From Acidobacteriota bacterium (lineage in GTDB: Bacteria > Acidobacteriota > Thermoanaerobaculia > Multivoradales > JAGPDF01), in NCBI GenBank assembly GCA_014584695.1, contig JACTMI010000010.1, positions 62,001 to 126,000 on the forward strand: 64,000 nucleotides of DNA, written 5' to 3'. The notes below the pieces were generated by a model. The model did no database searches, was not told the origin of the DNA, and saw only the letters and a program-made list of their open reading frames with translations. Below, piece after piece: positions 24,166 through 35,728 of the stretch (position 1 is the first letter of the stretch; every line of letters starts with the position of its first letter). The position numbers and the translations under genes were made by a program.

Positions 24166-24906
24166 TCAGGGCTTCTCGGGCTCGCGCTGGGCCTCGCCGG
24201 TCATCGGCACGAAGCGGACCGGGATGATGTTCTTCCGCTCGAGTCCGGTCGCCGTCTTGGTCAGCACCAGGAGGTCCTGGACGTAGGCGCCGACCGGAAT
24301 CACCAGCTTGCCGCCGACCTTCAACTGATCGAGCAGCGGCTGCGGCACCTTTTCGGGTGCCGCGGTGACCAGGATGCCGTCGAAGGGCGCCGCCTCGGGC
24401 CAACCCGCCCAGCCGTCGCCGACCCGGAACTGCACGTTGCGATAGCCGAGCTCCGAGAGCGTCTGCTGGGCGGTTCTCGCCAGCGGTTCGAGGATCTCGA
24501 TGGTATGGACCGAGCCGGCGATCTCCGCCAGCACCGCCGCCTGGTAGCCCGAGCCGGTGCCGATCTCGAGCACCCGCTCGCCGCCGCGCAGATCGAGCAG
24601 CGAGGTCATCAGCGCGACGATGTAGGGCTGCGAGATGGTCTGCCGGGCGCCAATCGGCAGCGGGTAGTCCTCGTAGGCCTGCGCGCGCACCTCTTCGGGG
24701 ACGAACAGGTGCCGTGGCACCTTGGCCATCGCCGCCAGGACCCGTGCGTCGGTGACGCCGCGGGCGCGGATCTGGCGCTCGACCATGCGCTCCCGGCGCT
24801 GCGCCGCCGCGTCGGTGGACAGACTCATCGGTGGCTCCGACGACGCGGGCGGCGCGGCCAGCGCGGCGAAGAGGGCGAGCGCGGTCGTGCGCGATCCGGG
24901 TCGCAT
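24166..24906 (-). CDS. pcm: Exported protein-L-isoaspartate O-methyltransferase
   Basis: PCMT methylates isoaspartyl residues with S-adenosylmethionine to start their repair. The 246-residue protein has the family core: RERMVERQIRARGVTDARVLAAMAKVPRH, RQTISQPYIVALMT, the SAM motif VLEIGTGSGYQAAVLAE, and GDGWAGWPEAAPFDGILVTAAP. Unusually it begins with a signal-like segment MRPGSRTTALALFAALAAPPASSEPP, so it is probably periplasmic, where a SAM supply is not obvious. Start 24906 is chosen for that segment; starting at the later MSLSTDAAAQ would give a cytosolic form. It diverges from the TldD-like gene. Confidence 0.9.
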   Translation of the reverse strand: MRPGSRTTALALFAALAAPPASSEPPMSLSTDAAAQRRERMVERQIRARGVTDARVLAAMAKVPRHLFVPEEVRAQAYEDYPLPIGARQTISQPYIVALMTSLLDLRGGERVLEIGTGSGYQAAVLAEIAGSVHTIEILEPLARTAQQTLSELGYRNVQFRVGDGWAGWPEAAPFDGILVTAAPEKVPQPLLDQLKVGGKLVIPVGAYVQDLLVLTKTATGLERKNIIPVRFVPMTGEAQREPEKP

Positions 24907-24980
24907 CGGGTTCGTTCCGTAGCCCATTCTCCCCACCAAGGCTGCAAAGTTCAAGCCGAGGGCGCTGGTAGGATCTCGCT

Positions 24981-26315
24981 GTGCCCCTGCCGACACCGCC
25001 GCTGCCGCTCGACGCGATCGTGGCCCGCGCGGAGCGGCTGCTCGCGCTGTCGCCCGCCGACGTGACCTCGATCGCGTGGATCGAGAGCGCGCGCGGCACG
25101 GCGCTCGACAGCGCCCGCGCCCGGCGCGCCGACAGCGGCCTGGCGCGCGCGGTGACGGTGCGGCTGCGCCTGGCGGGGCGCACCGGCAGCGCGCGCACCG
25201 ATGGCGCCGAGCCGGGCGAGCTCGAGATGGCGCTGCGGCTGGCCCTCGCCGGCGCGCGGGCGGCCGCGCCGAGCCCCGACTGGGCGCTCGGCGCGGCGGG
25301 CCCCGAGCCCGAGCGACTCGGCGGGCTGGTCGATCCCGAGATCACCGGCCTGGACGCCGGCAGCGCGGCGGCGCGCCTGGAGCGGCTGGCCGACAAACGG
25401 ACGACGCTGCGGCTGCGGTGGACCGACACGCGGGTCGCGGTGGTGGGGAGCTTTCATCGGCCGCGCGCCGCCGCCGCCACCGAGGTCACGCTCGAGGCCC
25501 GCACCGGGCGTCGGCCCGGCTCCGGCTTTGCCGCCGCCACGGCGCGGTCGTTCCGCGACCTCGCGGAGCCGGCGCTGATCGAGCGGGCGCGCGCGCTCGA
25601 GGCGCCGGCGGTGGTCGAATCCGGCGAGCTCGGCGCGCGGCCGCTGCTGCTCTCCCCCGAGGCCGCCGCGGTGCTGGTCGAGGCCCTGGCACGCCGGGCG
25701 CTCGCGGCCAGCAGCCGGCCCCCCGCGGGCGAGGATGCGGCCGGCGAGCTCCGCTTCGGTCCGTCGATCGCGCTCGCCGACCTGCCGCTCGACGGGCCCG
25801 GCGCGCCCTTCCCCTTCGACCTCGACGGCGTCGCGCGGCGCAGCCTCGACTTCGTCGAGCGCGGGCGGCGCCTCGCCATCGCCTACGACCTCGACCTCGC
25901 GGCGCAGGCCGGCGCGACACCGCTCGGCCACGGACTCGCTGCCGACGACGCCTGGCCGCTCCACCTCTGCCTTCACCCCGGGGCGGCGAGCGAGGACGAG
26001 TTGCTCGCGGCCTCGGCCGGCGGGCTGCGCATCGGCTCCCTCGAAGAGCTCGATGTCGCGGGCGAGCGCCCGTTCGCCTTCAGCGCCATCGCCCGCTCGG
26101 TGCGCCGGATCGGCGAGGACGGCCGGCTGGCCGAAGCGATCCCGCCGCTGCGCTGGAGCTCCTCGCTGCTGGAAGTGTTCGGCAGCGTCGAAGCCTTGGG
26201 CAGCCGGCTGGTGGCGTGGGCGCCGCGGCCGTTCGATGGACTCGGCGCGCCGCGGGCGCCGGCGGCGCGCCTGGCACCCCTGCGCGGCCTGTCGAGCCGG
26301 CCTCAGGACCGCTGA
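24981..26315 (+). CDS. TldD/PmbA-like protein lacking the zinc motif
   Basis: This 444-residue protein looks like a divergent member of the TldD/PmbA (microcin-processing metallopeptidase) superfamily. The N-terminal half carries a PmbA-like ARRADSGLARAVTVRLRLAGRTGSARTDG strand region with the alpha/beta start. The C-terminal half has the RRSLDFVERGRRLAIAYDLDLAAQAGATPLGHG and SSLLEVFGSVEALGS segments that match the family end. The HExxxH motif of TldD is not present, as in PmbA/TldE, and no TldD partner lies nearby. The start is GTG 24981. Assignment rests on overall pattern and is less secure than others. Confidence 0.6.
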   Translation: MPLPTPPLPLDAIVARAERLLALSPADVTSIAWIESARGTALDSARARRADSGLARAVTVRLRLAGRTGSARTDGAEPGELEMALRLALAGARAAAPSPDWALGAAGPEPERLGGLVDPEITGLDAGSAAARLERLADKRTTLRLRWTDTRVAVVGSFHRPRAAAATEVTLEARTGRRPGSGFAAATARSFRDLAEPALIERARALEAPAVVESGELGARPLLLSPEAAAVLVEALARRALAASSRPPAGEDAAGELRFGPSIALADLPLDGPGAPFPFDLDGVARRSLDFVERGRRLAIAYDLDLAAQAGATPLGHGLAADDAWPLHLCLHPGAASEDELLAASAGGLRIGSLEELDVAGERPFAFSAIARSVRRIGEDGRLAEAIPPLRWSSSLLEVFGSVEALGSRLVAWAPRPFDGLGAPRAPAARLAPLRGLSSRPQDR

Positions 26316-26328
26316 GTCGGGTGGCTTT

Positions 26329-27899
26329 TCAGCCGGGACGCTGGCGGCGCAACAGCAGCAAGGTCTGGTCGTCGCCCTGGGCCTGCCCGCCGGCGAAATC
26401 CATGACCGCCGCGCCGATCTCGTCCAGCAGGAGCGGGAGCGGACGTCCGCGGCCCGCCGCCAGCATCGCCTCGAGGCGCTCGGTGCCGAACTCCTCGTCC
26501 TCCGGTGAGGTCGCCTCGGTGATGCCGTCACTGTAGAGACAGAGCAGGTCGTCCGCCGCCAGCTCCAGCCGCTCGAGCCGCCAGCTGCCGGCGGCCAACA
26601 GGCCGAGTGGCAGCCCGCCCGGTCCGAGTCGCTCGACCCGGCCGTCGGCCCGCAGGACGAGACCGGGGTTGTGGCCGGCGTTGACGTAGGAGAGCACGCC
26701 GCTCTCGGTGTCGAGCTCCGCGACCAGGAGGGTGATGAACTTGTTCGGCGCGCTCGACTCCAGGATGTGCTGGTTGAGCCGCGAGAACAGCTCGGGGCAG
26801 ATCGACACCCGCTCGGCCAGCAAGCGCAGCGCCGAGTGCAGGGTCGACACCAGCAGCGCCGCCGGCACGCCCTTGCCGGAGACGTCCCCGACCACCAGCC
26901 CGAGATGCCGCGGATGGGGCAGCGGCAGGAAGTCGAAGTAGTCGCCGCCGATGTGGCGCGCGGGCCGGTTCCAGCCCGCGATGTCGAAGCCCGGGACGCG
27001 CGGGACCTCCTTGGGGAGGATCTGCCGCTGAATCTCCGAGGCCAGCTCGATCTCGTGCTCGAGCCGCTCCTTCTCGAGCGACTGGCGGTGGAGCTCGGCG
27101 TTCTCGAGCGCGATGGCGGCCTGGTTGGCCAGCAGCTCGAGCGTGCGGCGGTCGCTCTCCGGGAAGGGACCGACCCCGCGCCGGCTCTCCTTGTCGCCGA
27201 CCACCAGGATCCCCTTCGGTTCGCCGTCGATCGCGATCGGGACGCCGAGCAGGAACTGGGCGCCCGGCAGGGCGCACCGAGCAGCTCCACGCCCTCCTCC
27301 GAGGCCGGGTCGATCGCCGCCTGGGCATCCCCGCCGAAAGCGTGGTGGAGACGCATCATCGCGCCGTCTTTGAGATAGAGCGCGCCGCGCCGGGCGTCGA
27401 GCAGCGAGACGGCGCGCATCAGCACCTCCTCGCACAGTTTCTCGAAATCGAGCGTCGAGGCGATCGCCAGGCCGACGTCGTAGAGCGCCTCCAGCTGCAC
27501 GCCCCGCGTCTTGACCTCGAAGTCCTGGCGCTTGAGCTGCTTGCGGACTTGCTGCTCGCGCGCGACGGCGCCCAGAGCCACCACCAGCGCACCGAGCTCA
27601 GGCGACATCTCCTCGACCTTCACGCTCGAGCGCTCGCGCACGAAACCGCCGGGAAAGGACCAGACGCCCGGGCCGTCCGGGACCGCGCTCAGTCGGTCCT
27701 CGAACTGCTCGGCGCCGCTCGCGAGCTCGCGTCGGAAACCGCTCTCGGTGGCCAGGTAAAGCGCCGCGCCGCCACCCCCGGCGGCCCGATCGGCCAGCCC
27801 GAGCAGCCGCTCCGCGAGACGCAGCGAGGCGGCCTCGTCGCGCAGCAGCTTCAGCAGCTCCGCCCCGGCGGACGCGGGGACCGGGGACGGGCCGCTCAC
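26329..27899 (-). pseudogene. RsbU-type PP2C phosphatase with GAF domain, frameshifted
   Basis: The gene encodes a GAF domain (about 115-270) followed by a SpoIIE/PP2C phosphatase (about 310-520) with RHIGGDYFDFLPLP, LVVGDVSGKGVPAALL, YVNAGHNPGL, LYSDGITEAT and GDDQTLLLL all intact. It should activate the STAS antagonist by dephosphorylation. The reading frame shifts near 27268-27280: the GAF part reads SEEGVELLGAP and must move to ALPGAQFLLGVPIAID, equivalent to one missing base. The length is one base short of a whole number of codons. No slippery heptamer is evident. Either this is a real inactivating deletion or a sequencing error, since both flanks are well conserved. GTG 27899 starts immediately after the STAS gene. 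Confidence 0.8.
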
Positions 27900-27901
27900 C
27901 T

Positions 27902-28252
27902 TCAGCCGCCGAGGCCGGCGACCGCGTCGCCCTCGTCGCCGAAGATCGCCGCGTACTGCGCCAGGCCCATGATGTGGAACGTCTTCTCGATGGTCGGCGT
28001 GAGCGCGCAGAACGCCAGCTTGCCTTCCACTTCGAGCATCTTCTCGATGATCTCGATCAGGATCGAGATCCCGATCGAGTTGATGATCTTGGTGCCGGTG
28101 AGGTTGAGCAGGAGCACCTTGTAACCCGCCTCGATGAGCTCGTAGGCCGCGCGGGCGATCTCCTCGCCACCCTGGTTGTTGATGTAGCCCTCCGTGTAGA
28201 TCACGGCCAGGGCATCGCGGCGATCGATCGTCAGTTTGAGCGCTTCGGTCAT
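27902..28252 (-). CDS. STAS-domain anti-sigma factor antagonist
   Basis: This 116-residue protein is a SpoIIAA/RsbV-type STAS domain. Its motif GTKIINSIGISILIEI (about 53-68) carries the serine in NSIGI that kinases of this family phosphorylate. When unphosphorylated, such proteins bind the anti-sigma kinase and release its target. It lies between the kinase gene (16 bases upstream) and the phosphatase gene (two bases downstream), so kinase, substrate and phosphatase are made together. CTGGGGAGATGACC-type spacing gives a plausible ribosome site. Confidence 0.9.
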   Translation of the reverse strand: MTEALKLTIDRRDALAVIYTEGYINNQGGEEIARAAYELIEAGYKVLLLNLTGTKIINSIGISILIEIIEKMLEVEGKLAFCALTPTIEKTFHIMGLAQYAAIFGDEGDAVAGLGG

Positions 28253-28268
28253 CTCCCCAGCCCCTCTC

Positions 28269-28706
28269 TCAACGCGACTTGCTCATCACGACCGTGGTGC
28301 CCTGGGAGCCGGAGAGGATCTCGACCTCGTCCATCAGCCCCTGGATGATCTTGAGACCCCAACCGCGCTTCCGGTCCCCCTTGATCTTCGCCTCGATGCG
28401 CGGCTCTTCGACCGCGGCGGGCTGGAAGCCGACGCCCCGATCGTGGACCCGGATCTCCAGCCGCTCGGGTCGCGCGCCGCCGCCGATCAGTCGGAAGGTG
28501 ATGTCGACCTTGCGCTCGGCGGCGCGGCTGTGCTCGAAGGCGTTGATGCAGGCCTCGACCACCGCCATGCGGACCTCGTCGACCCGGTCGGAGCTCATCC
28601 CCACGAACGACGCCATGGCGCTCGCGGCCTGGCTGGCCACGATCTCCATGTCCGGCGCCATCGGGAGGATGAGCGTCACCTCCCGGGTCGGGGGGAGCAG
28701 GGTCAT
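28269..28706 (-). CDS. RsbW/SpoIIAB-type anti-sigma serine kinase
   Basis: This 145-residue GHKL kinase has the N-box VVEACINAFEHS (about 48-59), G1 motif VHDRGVGFQP, and a G2-like KRGWGLKIIQGLMDEVEI near the C-terminus. It should phosphorylate the adjacent STAS antagonist and bind a sigma factor or other partner. No sigma factor gene of the sigma-B type is in the operon, so its final target is unknown. ATG 28706 comes 16 bases after the microprotein stop. Confidence 0.88.
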   Translation of the reverse strand: MTLLPPTREVTLILPMAPDMEIVASQAASAMASFVGMSSDRVDEVRMAVVEACINAFEHSRAAERKVDITFRLIGGGARPERLEIRVHDRGVGFQPAAVEEPRIEAKIKGDRKRGWGLKIIQGLMDEVEILSGSQGTTVVMSKSR

Positions 28707-28722
28707 CGGCGCGACCGCCCGG

Positions 28723-28878
28723 TCAAAACGCCAGATAGAGCTCGAGGAGGTAGACGAAGAGCGGGTGAATCCGATCCTGCGCGAGCAGCCAGAGGAAGCT
28801 CGCCACGGAGGCGGCGCCCACGATCTTGTCGAGCGGCAGCGCGCGGAGCGCGTTGGTTCTGGCAACGGACGTGAGCAT
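28723..28878 (-). CDS. 51-aa hydrophobic microprotein leading the partner-switching operon
   Basis: This small frame is preceded by GGAGGAAGC six bases before its ATG and follows a sigma-54 promoter directly. The peptide begins MLTSVARTNALRALPLDKIV, continues through GAASVASFLWLLAQDRIHP and ends LFVYLLELYLAF. It has two hydrophobic segments (about 18-33 and 39-51) split by a polar QDRIHP turn, suggesting a membrane-associated hairpin. No family is known to me. Tight spacing to the kinase gene (16 bases) and the strong ribosome site support it as a real gene. It may tether or sense for the kinase/antagonist pair. Confidence 0.72.
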   Translation of the reverse strand: MLTSVARTNALRALPLDKIVGAASVASFLWLLAQDRIHPLFVYLLELYLAF

Positions 28879-28905
28879 GGAGCTTCCTCCCGGCCCTTCC
28901 CAGAG

Positions 28906-28920
28906 GCAACCTCCCTGCCA
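28906..28920 (-). promoter_or_regulatory. Sigma-54 (-24/-12) promoter of the partner-switching operon
   Basis: On the minus strand the sequence TGGCAGGGAGGTTGC matches the sigma-54 consensus TGGCAC-N5-TTGC in the invariant GG and GC at the exact spacing of 12. Transcription would begin near 28895, giving a leader of about 17 bases before the microprotein ATG. A gene for a sigma-54-type activator lies just upstream on the same strand. Confidence 0.75.
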
Positions 28921-28961
28921 ACCCGTCGCCCGCTTCGACCCTGGCCCTCAAGTGCTTTGAA

Positions 28962-28975
28962 TGGAAGCGTTTCCA
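28962..28975. promoter_or_regulatory. Inverted repeat upstream of the sigma-54 promoter
   Basis: TGGAAGCGTTTCCA is a near-perfect palindrome (TGGAA-N4-TTCCA) about 42 bases upstream of the -24 box, a position where activator sites can lie. A second pair, TGTCGCA near 29028-29034 and TGCGACA near 29119-29125, is also present in this 281-base gap. Any of these could bind the neighbouring activator. Confidence 0.4.
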
Positions 28976-29159
28976 GAGCCGACCGGAACCGCGACCGCGA
29001 AACCGCCCCACCCGCGCCGCGACGAATTGTCGCACCTCGCGCGGGTCCCGGCCGCGAGACGTGCTCCCACGCCCCAGTCCTGTTGATCCCAGAGCTTCTT
29101 GGGTCAAATTGCTGCATATGCGACATAAAGCCTCATTCTCCGCTCGGACCGACCGCAAG

Positions 29160-30650
29160 TCAGAAACCCTTGCGCTGCAATGTTTTCCGATCCACCCCCA
29201 ACAGCCGGGCCGCCTCGCTCTTGTTGCCGTGCGCGAGCCGCAGCACCTTGGCGATGTGCCGCCGCTCGACCGCGTCGAGGTCGAGCGGCTCCGGCCCGGC
29301 GACCGGCGGCGGCGCGGCGCCCGGCCCCGCCAGCGAGCGGAGCAGGTCGGCCTCGATCCGTCCGTCGGCCAGAGAGATCGCTCCTTCGATCAGGTTCTGC
29401 AGCTCCCGCACGTTGCCCGGATAGTCGTGCTCGAGCAGCAGCTGGAGCGCCTCCCGGGACAGCTGCGGCGGCGGCATCTTCTCACGGGCGCAGAAGTCGT
29501 CGACGAACAGCCGGACCAGATGCGGGATGTCCTCCCGCCGCTCGCGCAGCGGCGGCAGCTCGAGCTCGACCCCCTTGAGACGGTAGTAGAGATCCTCGCG
29601 GAAAGTCCCCTCGGCGACCAGCGCCTCCAGGTGGCGATGCGTGGCCGCCACCACGCGCACGTCCACCCGCACCGGCTGCTCGCCGCCGACGCGGACCACT
29701 TCGCGCTCCTGCAGGGCGCGCAGCAGCTTGACCTGCAGGACGGGCGGCATGTCGCCCAGCTCGTCGAGGAACAACGTGCCGCCGTCGGCGAGCTCGAACT
29801 TGCCCCGCCGGGCCTGCACGCCGGTCGCCACCCCGCCCTCGATGCCGAACAGCTCGCTCTCGAGCAGCGACTCGGGGAGCGCGCCGCAGTTGAGCGCGAC
29901 CAGCGGCCCATCGCGCCCGGACAGGTGGTGCAGGAGCTTGGCGATCAGCTCCTTGCCGGTGCCGCTCTCGCCGCGGACCAGGACGTTGACCGAGCGGGGC
30001 GCCACCCGCTCGACCAGATCGAGCACCCGGCGCATCGCCGGCGCCGAGGCGACGATGCGCTGCCCGCCGACGCGCGCTTCGAGCTGGCCGCGCAGCGCCT
30101 TGTTCTCCTCGGCCAGTCGGGCGCGCTGCGTCTCGAGCGTCTCGACCCGCCGCGCGCCGTCGACGGCGACGCCCGCCAGCGTGCCGACCGACTCGAGGAA
30201 GCGGCGGTCCTCGGCGGTGAACCCGGAGCCGCCGCCGCCGCGAGCCTCCTTGTCGAGGAGCGCCAGGTAGCCGAGGAAGACCCCTCGCGCCACCAGCGGC
30301 GCCGCGATCAGCTCGTGGAAGCCCAGCCCGGCGAGCGCTCCCTCCCGCCGCTGCAGCGGCTGGCCCTCGGCCAGCAGCTCGCGCCAGATCGGCTCGGCGA
30401 GCAGATCGCCGCCCTCGGGCTGCGCGCCCGGCCAGCCGACGATCGATAGAGCGCGCGCGCCCGCCACCGGATCGCGGGTCACCACCGCGGCGGTCGAGGG
30501 ATCGAGCACCAGGCAGACCCGCCCCAGGAGCTCGTCGAGCAGCTCCTGCTCGTCGGTCTCCCCGTGCAGCGCGAGCGCCAGGTCGTACAGCGTCTCGAGC
30601 TGCAGCAGCCGCCGCTTCTCGGCGAACGAGGGGGCGCCGGGAACCGCCAT
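29160..30650 (-). CDS. Sigma-54-type enhancer-binding regulator (GAF-AAA+-Fis) with variant GAFTGA loop
   Basis: This 496-residue regulator has a GAF sensor domain (about 10-165), a short coiled coil, an AAA+ domain (about 195-420) and a Fis-type HTH at the very end ([32 protein letters not shown]). The AAA+ motifs are intact: Walker A GESGTGKE, Walker [13 protein letters not shown], and the arginine-finger region FREDLYYRL. The loop that contacts sigma-54 reads GGVATGV where GAFTGA is standard. The adjacent promoter at 28906-28920 is its likely target. It lies 12 bases after uvrA-side sequence on the same strand but may have its own promoter. Confidence 0.9.
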   Translation of the reverse strand: MAVPGAPSFAEKRRLLQLETLYDLALALHGETDEQELLDELLGRVCLVLDPSTAAVVTRDPVAGARALSIVGWPGAQPEGGDLLAEPIWRELLAEGQPLQRREGALAGLGFHELIAAPLVARGVFLGYLALLDKEARGGGGSGFTAEDRRFLESVGTLAGVAVDGARRVETLETQRARLAEENKALRGQLEARVGGQRIVASAPAMRRVLDLVERVAPRSVNVLVRGESGTGKELIAKLLHHLSGRDGPLVALNCGALPESLLESELFGIEGGVATGVQARRGKFELADGGTLFLDELGDMPPVLQVKLLRALQEREVVRVGGEQPVRVDVRVVAATHRHLEALVAEGTFREDLYYRLKGVELELPPLRERREDIPHLVRLFVDDFCAREKMPPPQLSREALQLLLEHDYPGNVRELQNLIEGAISLADGRIEADLLRSLAGPGAAPPPVAGPEPLDLDAVERRHIAKVLRLAHGNKSEAARLLGVDRKTLQRKGF

Positions 30651-30662
30651 CGCGGCCGAATT

Positions 30663-33536
<2,874 letters not shown>

Positions 33537-33694
33537 CGGAGGCGGGACGCTAGCACAAGGCGGTACTGAGGCGGAAATGCCCTGAGAAGACCCGACGCCC
33601 CCCCACCTGGATTCCGGAGACCGCGGAGGATTTTGGCGATCACGACCTCTCAGGTTCCGCGGGCCGCTCGAGCGGCGCGCGGGAGAGAGGTGCG

Positions 33695-35719
33695 ATGCGC
33701 GAGGCAAGCGGGCAGCCCGGTCCGGCCGGAGAGCGGCGGGCGGGAAGAAGGCTGGTGTTCGGATTCGCGGCCTTCGCCGCCGCGCTTTTCCTCCTGACGA
33801 GGTTGGCGCTCCTCGTTCTCCGGGACGACGCTCTCGGGAGCGATCCGTGGGCGGTCGCGCGAGCTCTGGCGGCGGGCGGGGCCTACGACTTCCTGATCCT
33901 GCTCTGGCTCAGCGTCCCGCTGGCGCTCTACCTGGTCCTCATTCCCGCGCGCTGGTTCGGCACCCGGCTCCAGCGGGCTCTGCTCTGGACGGGGATCGCG
34001 GCGGCCAGCTACGGCCTGCTGTTCGTGGCTGCCGCCGAGTGCTTCTTCTTCGACGAGTTCGAGAGCCGATTCAACTTCGTCGCCGTCGACTATCTGGTCT
34101 ACCCCCACGAGGTCGTCGCCAACATCTGGCAGAGCTACCCGACGGCCTGGATCCTGGCCGGCCTCGTCTTGCCGGCTTGCGGTGTCGCGCTCGCCATCCG
34201 GCGCGTCGTCGGCGCCGCCGTGCTCGAGGCGCGTCGCGCTCGGACGGCGCTCCTGCTCTCGATCCTGGTGGCTTGCGTCGCGCTCACCTCGGCCGTCTCG
34301 CCCGCTTGGGGGAACGTCTCCTCGGACCGGGCGCTCAACGAGGTTTCGCGCAACGGCATCTACACTTTCTTCGCCGCGCTGCGCGGCAGCCAGGCGAGCT
34401 TCGAGGGGCTCTACCGGACGCTCCCGGAGCGGGAGGTGTTCCAGCGCCTCTCCGGGCTGCTCGCCGAGTCCTCGGTCGCCCCCGGCAGCTTCAAATCCGG
34501 CTCGACGCTGCGCCGGATCGACAACGCCGGCCCGGAGCGGCGATCGAACGTCGTCGTGGTGCTCGAGGAGAGTCTCGGCTCCGAGTTCGTCGGCGCGCTG
34601 CGGCGAGGATCCGACCGGTCCCTGACGCCCAGCCTCGATGCACTGGCGAGCGAGGGCACGCTCCTGACCCGTGCTTACTCGACCGGCAACCGGACCATCC
34701 GCGCGATCGAGGCGACCACCTCCGGCCTGCCCCCGCTGCCGGGAATCTCGATCGTGCGCCGCCCGCAGTCGCAGGACCTGTTCACCCTGCCGGCCCTCCT
34801 GCGCGAGCGCGGGTACGAGACCCTCTTCGTCTACGGCGGCAGGACGCTGTTCGACGGCATGGGCAGCTACCTCGAGAGGAACGGCGTCGAGCACCTGATC
34901 GAGCAGCGGGACTATCCGCCGGACACCTTCACCACCGCCTGGGGGGTCGCGGACGAGGCGATCTTCGAACGGGCGCTGGCTGAAATGGACGGCCTGGCGC
35001 GAGCCGGCCAGCCCTTCTACGCGCTCGTCCTCTCGGTGACGAACCACCGCCCCTTCCTCTTCCCCGAAGGCGAGCTGCGTCGCGATCCCGCGCTGTCCGG
35101 CCGCGAGAACGCGGTGCGCTACGCCGACTGGGCGCTCGGCCGTTTCATGTCGGCAGCCCGGCGGCGGTCCTGGTACGACGACACCCTGTTCGTGCTCATG
35201 GGCGACCACGGCGCGCGGGTCTACGGCGCCGCCGAGATCCCGCTCGCCAGCTACGAGGTCCCGATCCTGCTGCTGGGGCCGGGGGTGGAGCGGAACCGTC
35301 GCGTCGACACGCTGGCGTCGTCGCTCGACATCCCGCCGACGGTGCTCGGCGTGCTGGGACTCGACTACGACTCGAAGTTCTTCGGTCGCGACGTCCTGCG
35401 TCTCGCGCCCGACGAGGGCCGAGCCCTGATGACCCACAACAGCTCGATCGCGCTGCTCGAGGGCCGGCGCATGGCGGTGCTCGGCTTGCGCTCGACGGCC
35501 CGGGTCTACGATTGCGACCTCGACCGCGCGACCTGCTCCGAGGACGGCTCGGCACGGACGGTGGACAGCGGCCTGGTCACCGATGCCGTCGCCTACTACT
35601 GGGGTGCCGACCTCCTCTACGGCAGCCGCAGGCTGGGGCTCGAGAGGACACGCGCCCAGACGGCGCGCGCCGATCCGCCGGCAGCTGCGCCGGATCGCAC
35701 CGTCGCTCCCAGCGGATAG
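33695..35719 (+). CDS. LTA-synthase-like membrane phosphoglycerol/sulfatase-fold transferase
   Basis: This 674-residue protein has five N-terminal membrane helices (within about 20-205) and a large extracytoplasmic alkaline-phosphatase-fold domain (about 285-620). The active-site region contains VVVLEESLGSEF (metal Glu), the nucleophile loop STGNRTIRAIEATTSG with Thr in the RTxRxxEA signature, VTNHRPF, and the metal motif LMGDHGARVYG. Family members move phosphoglycerol or phosphoethanolamine onto lipids or glycans outside the inner membrane. The C-terminal tail (about 620-674) is Ala/Pro-rich. It is followed after nine bases by a PAP2 gene, consistent with coupled lipid head-group chemistry. 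Confidence 0.85.
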   Translation: MREASGQPGPAGERRAGRRLVFGFAAFAAALFLLTRLALLVLRDDALGSDPWAVARALAAGGAYDFLILLWLSVPLALYLVLIPARWFGTRLQRALLWTGIAAASYGLLFVAAAECFFFDEFESRFNFVAVDYLVYPHEVVANIWQSYPTAWILAGLVLPACGVALAIRRVVGAAVLEARRARTALLLSILVACVALTSAVSPAWGNVSSDRALNEVSRNGIYTFFAALRGSQASFEGLYRTLPEREVFQRLSGLLAESSVAPGSFKSGSTLRRIDNAGPERRSNVVVVLEESLGSEFVGALRRGSDRSLTPSLDALASEGTLLTRAYSTGNRTIRAIEATTSGLPPLPGISIVRRPQSQDLFTLPALLRERGYETLFVYGGRTLFDGMGSYLERNGVEHLIEQRDYPPDTFTTAWGVADEAIFERALAEMDGLARAGQPFYALVLSVTNHRPFLFPEGELRRDPALSGRENAVRYADWALGRFMSAARRRSWYDDTLFVLMGDHGARVYGAAEIPLASYEVPILLLGPGVERNRRVDTLASSLDIPPTVLGVLGLDYDSKFFGRDVLRLAPDEGRALMTHNSSIALLEGRRMAVLGLRSTARVYDCDLDRATCSEDGSARTVDSGLVTDAVAYYWGADLLYGSRRLGLERTRAQTARADPPAAAPDRTVAPSG

Positions 35720-35728
35720 CCTCTTTCG

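Noticed and set aside
27268-27280. Programmed -1 ribosomal frameshifting in the RsbU-like gene
   Set aside because: There is no slippery heptamer or suitable downstream structure at the junction; a base loss or sequencing error is simpler.
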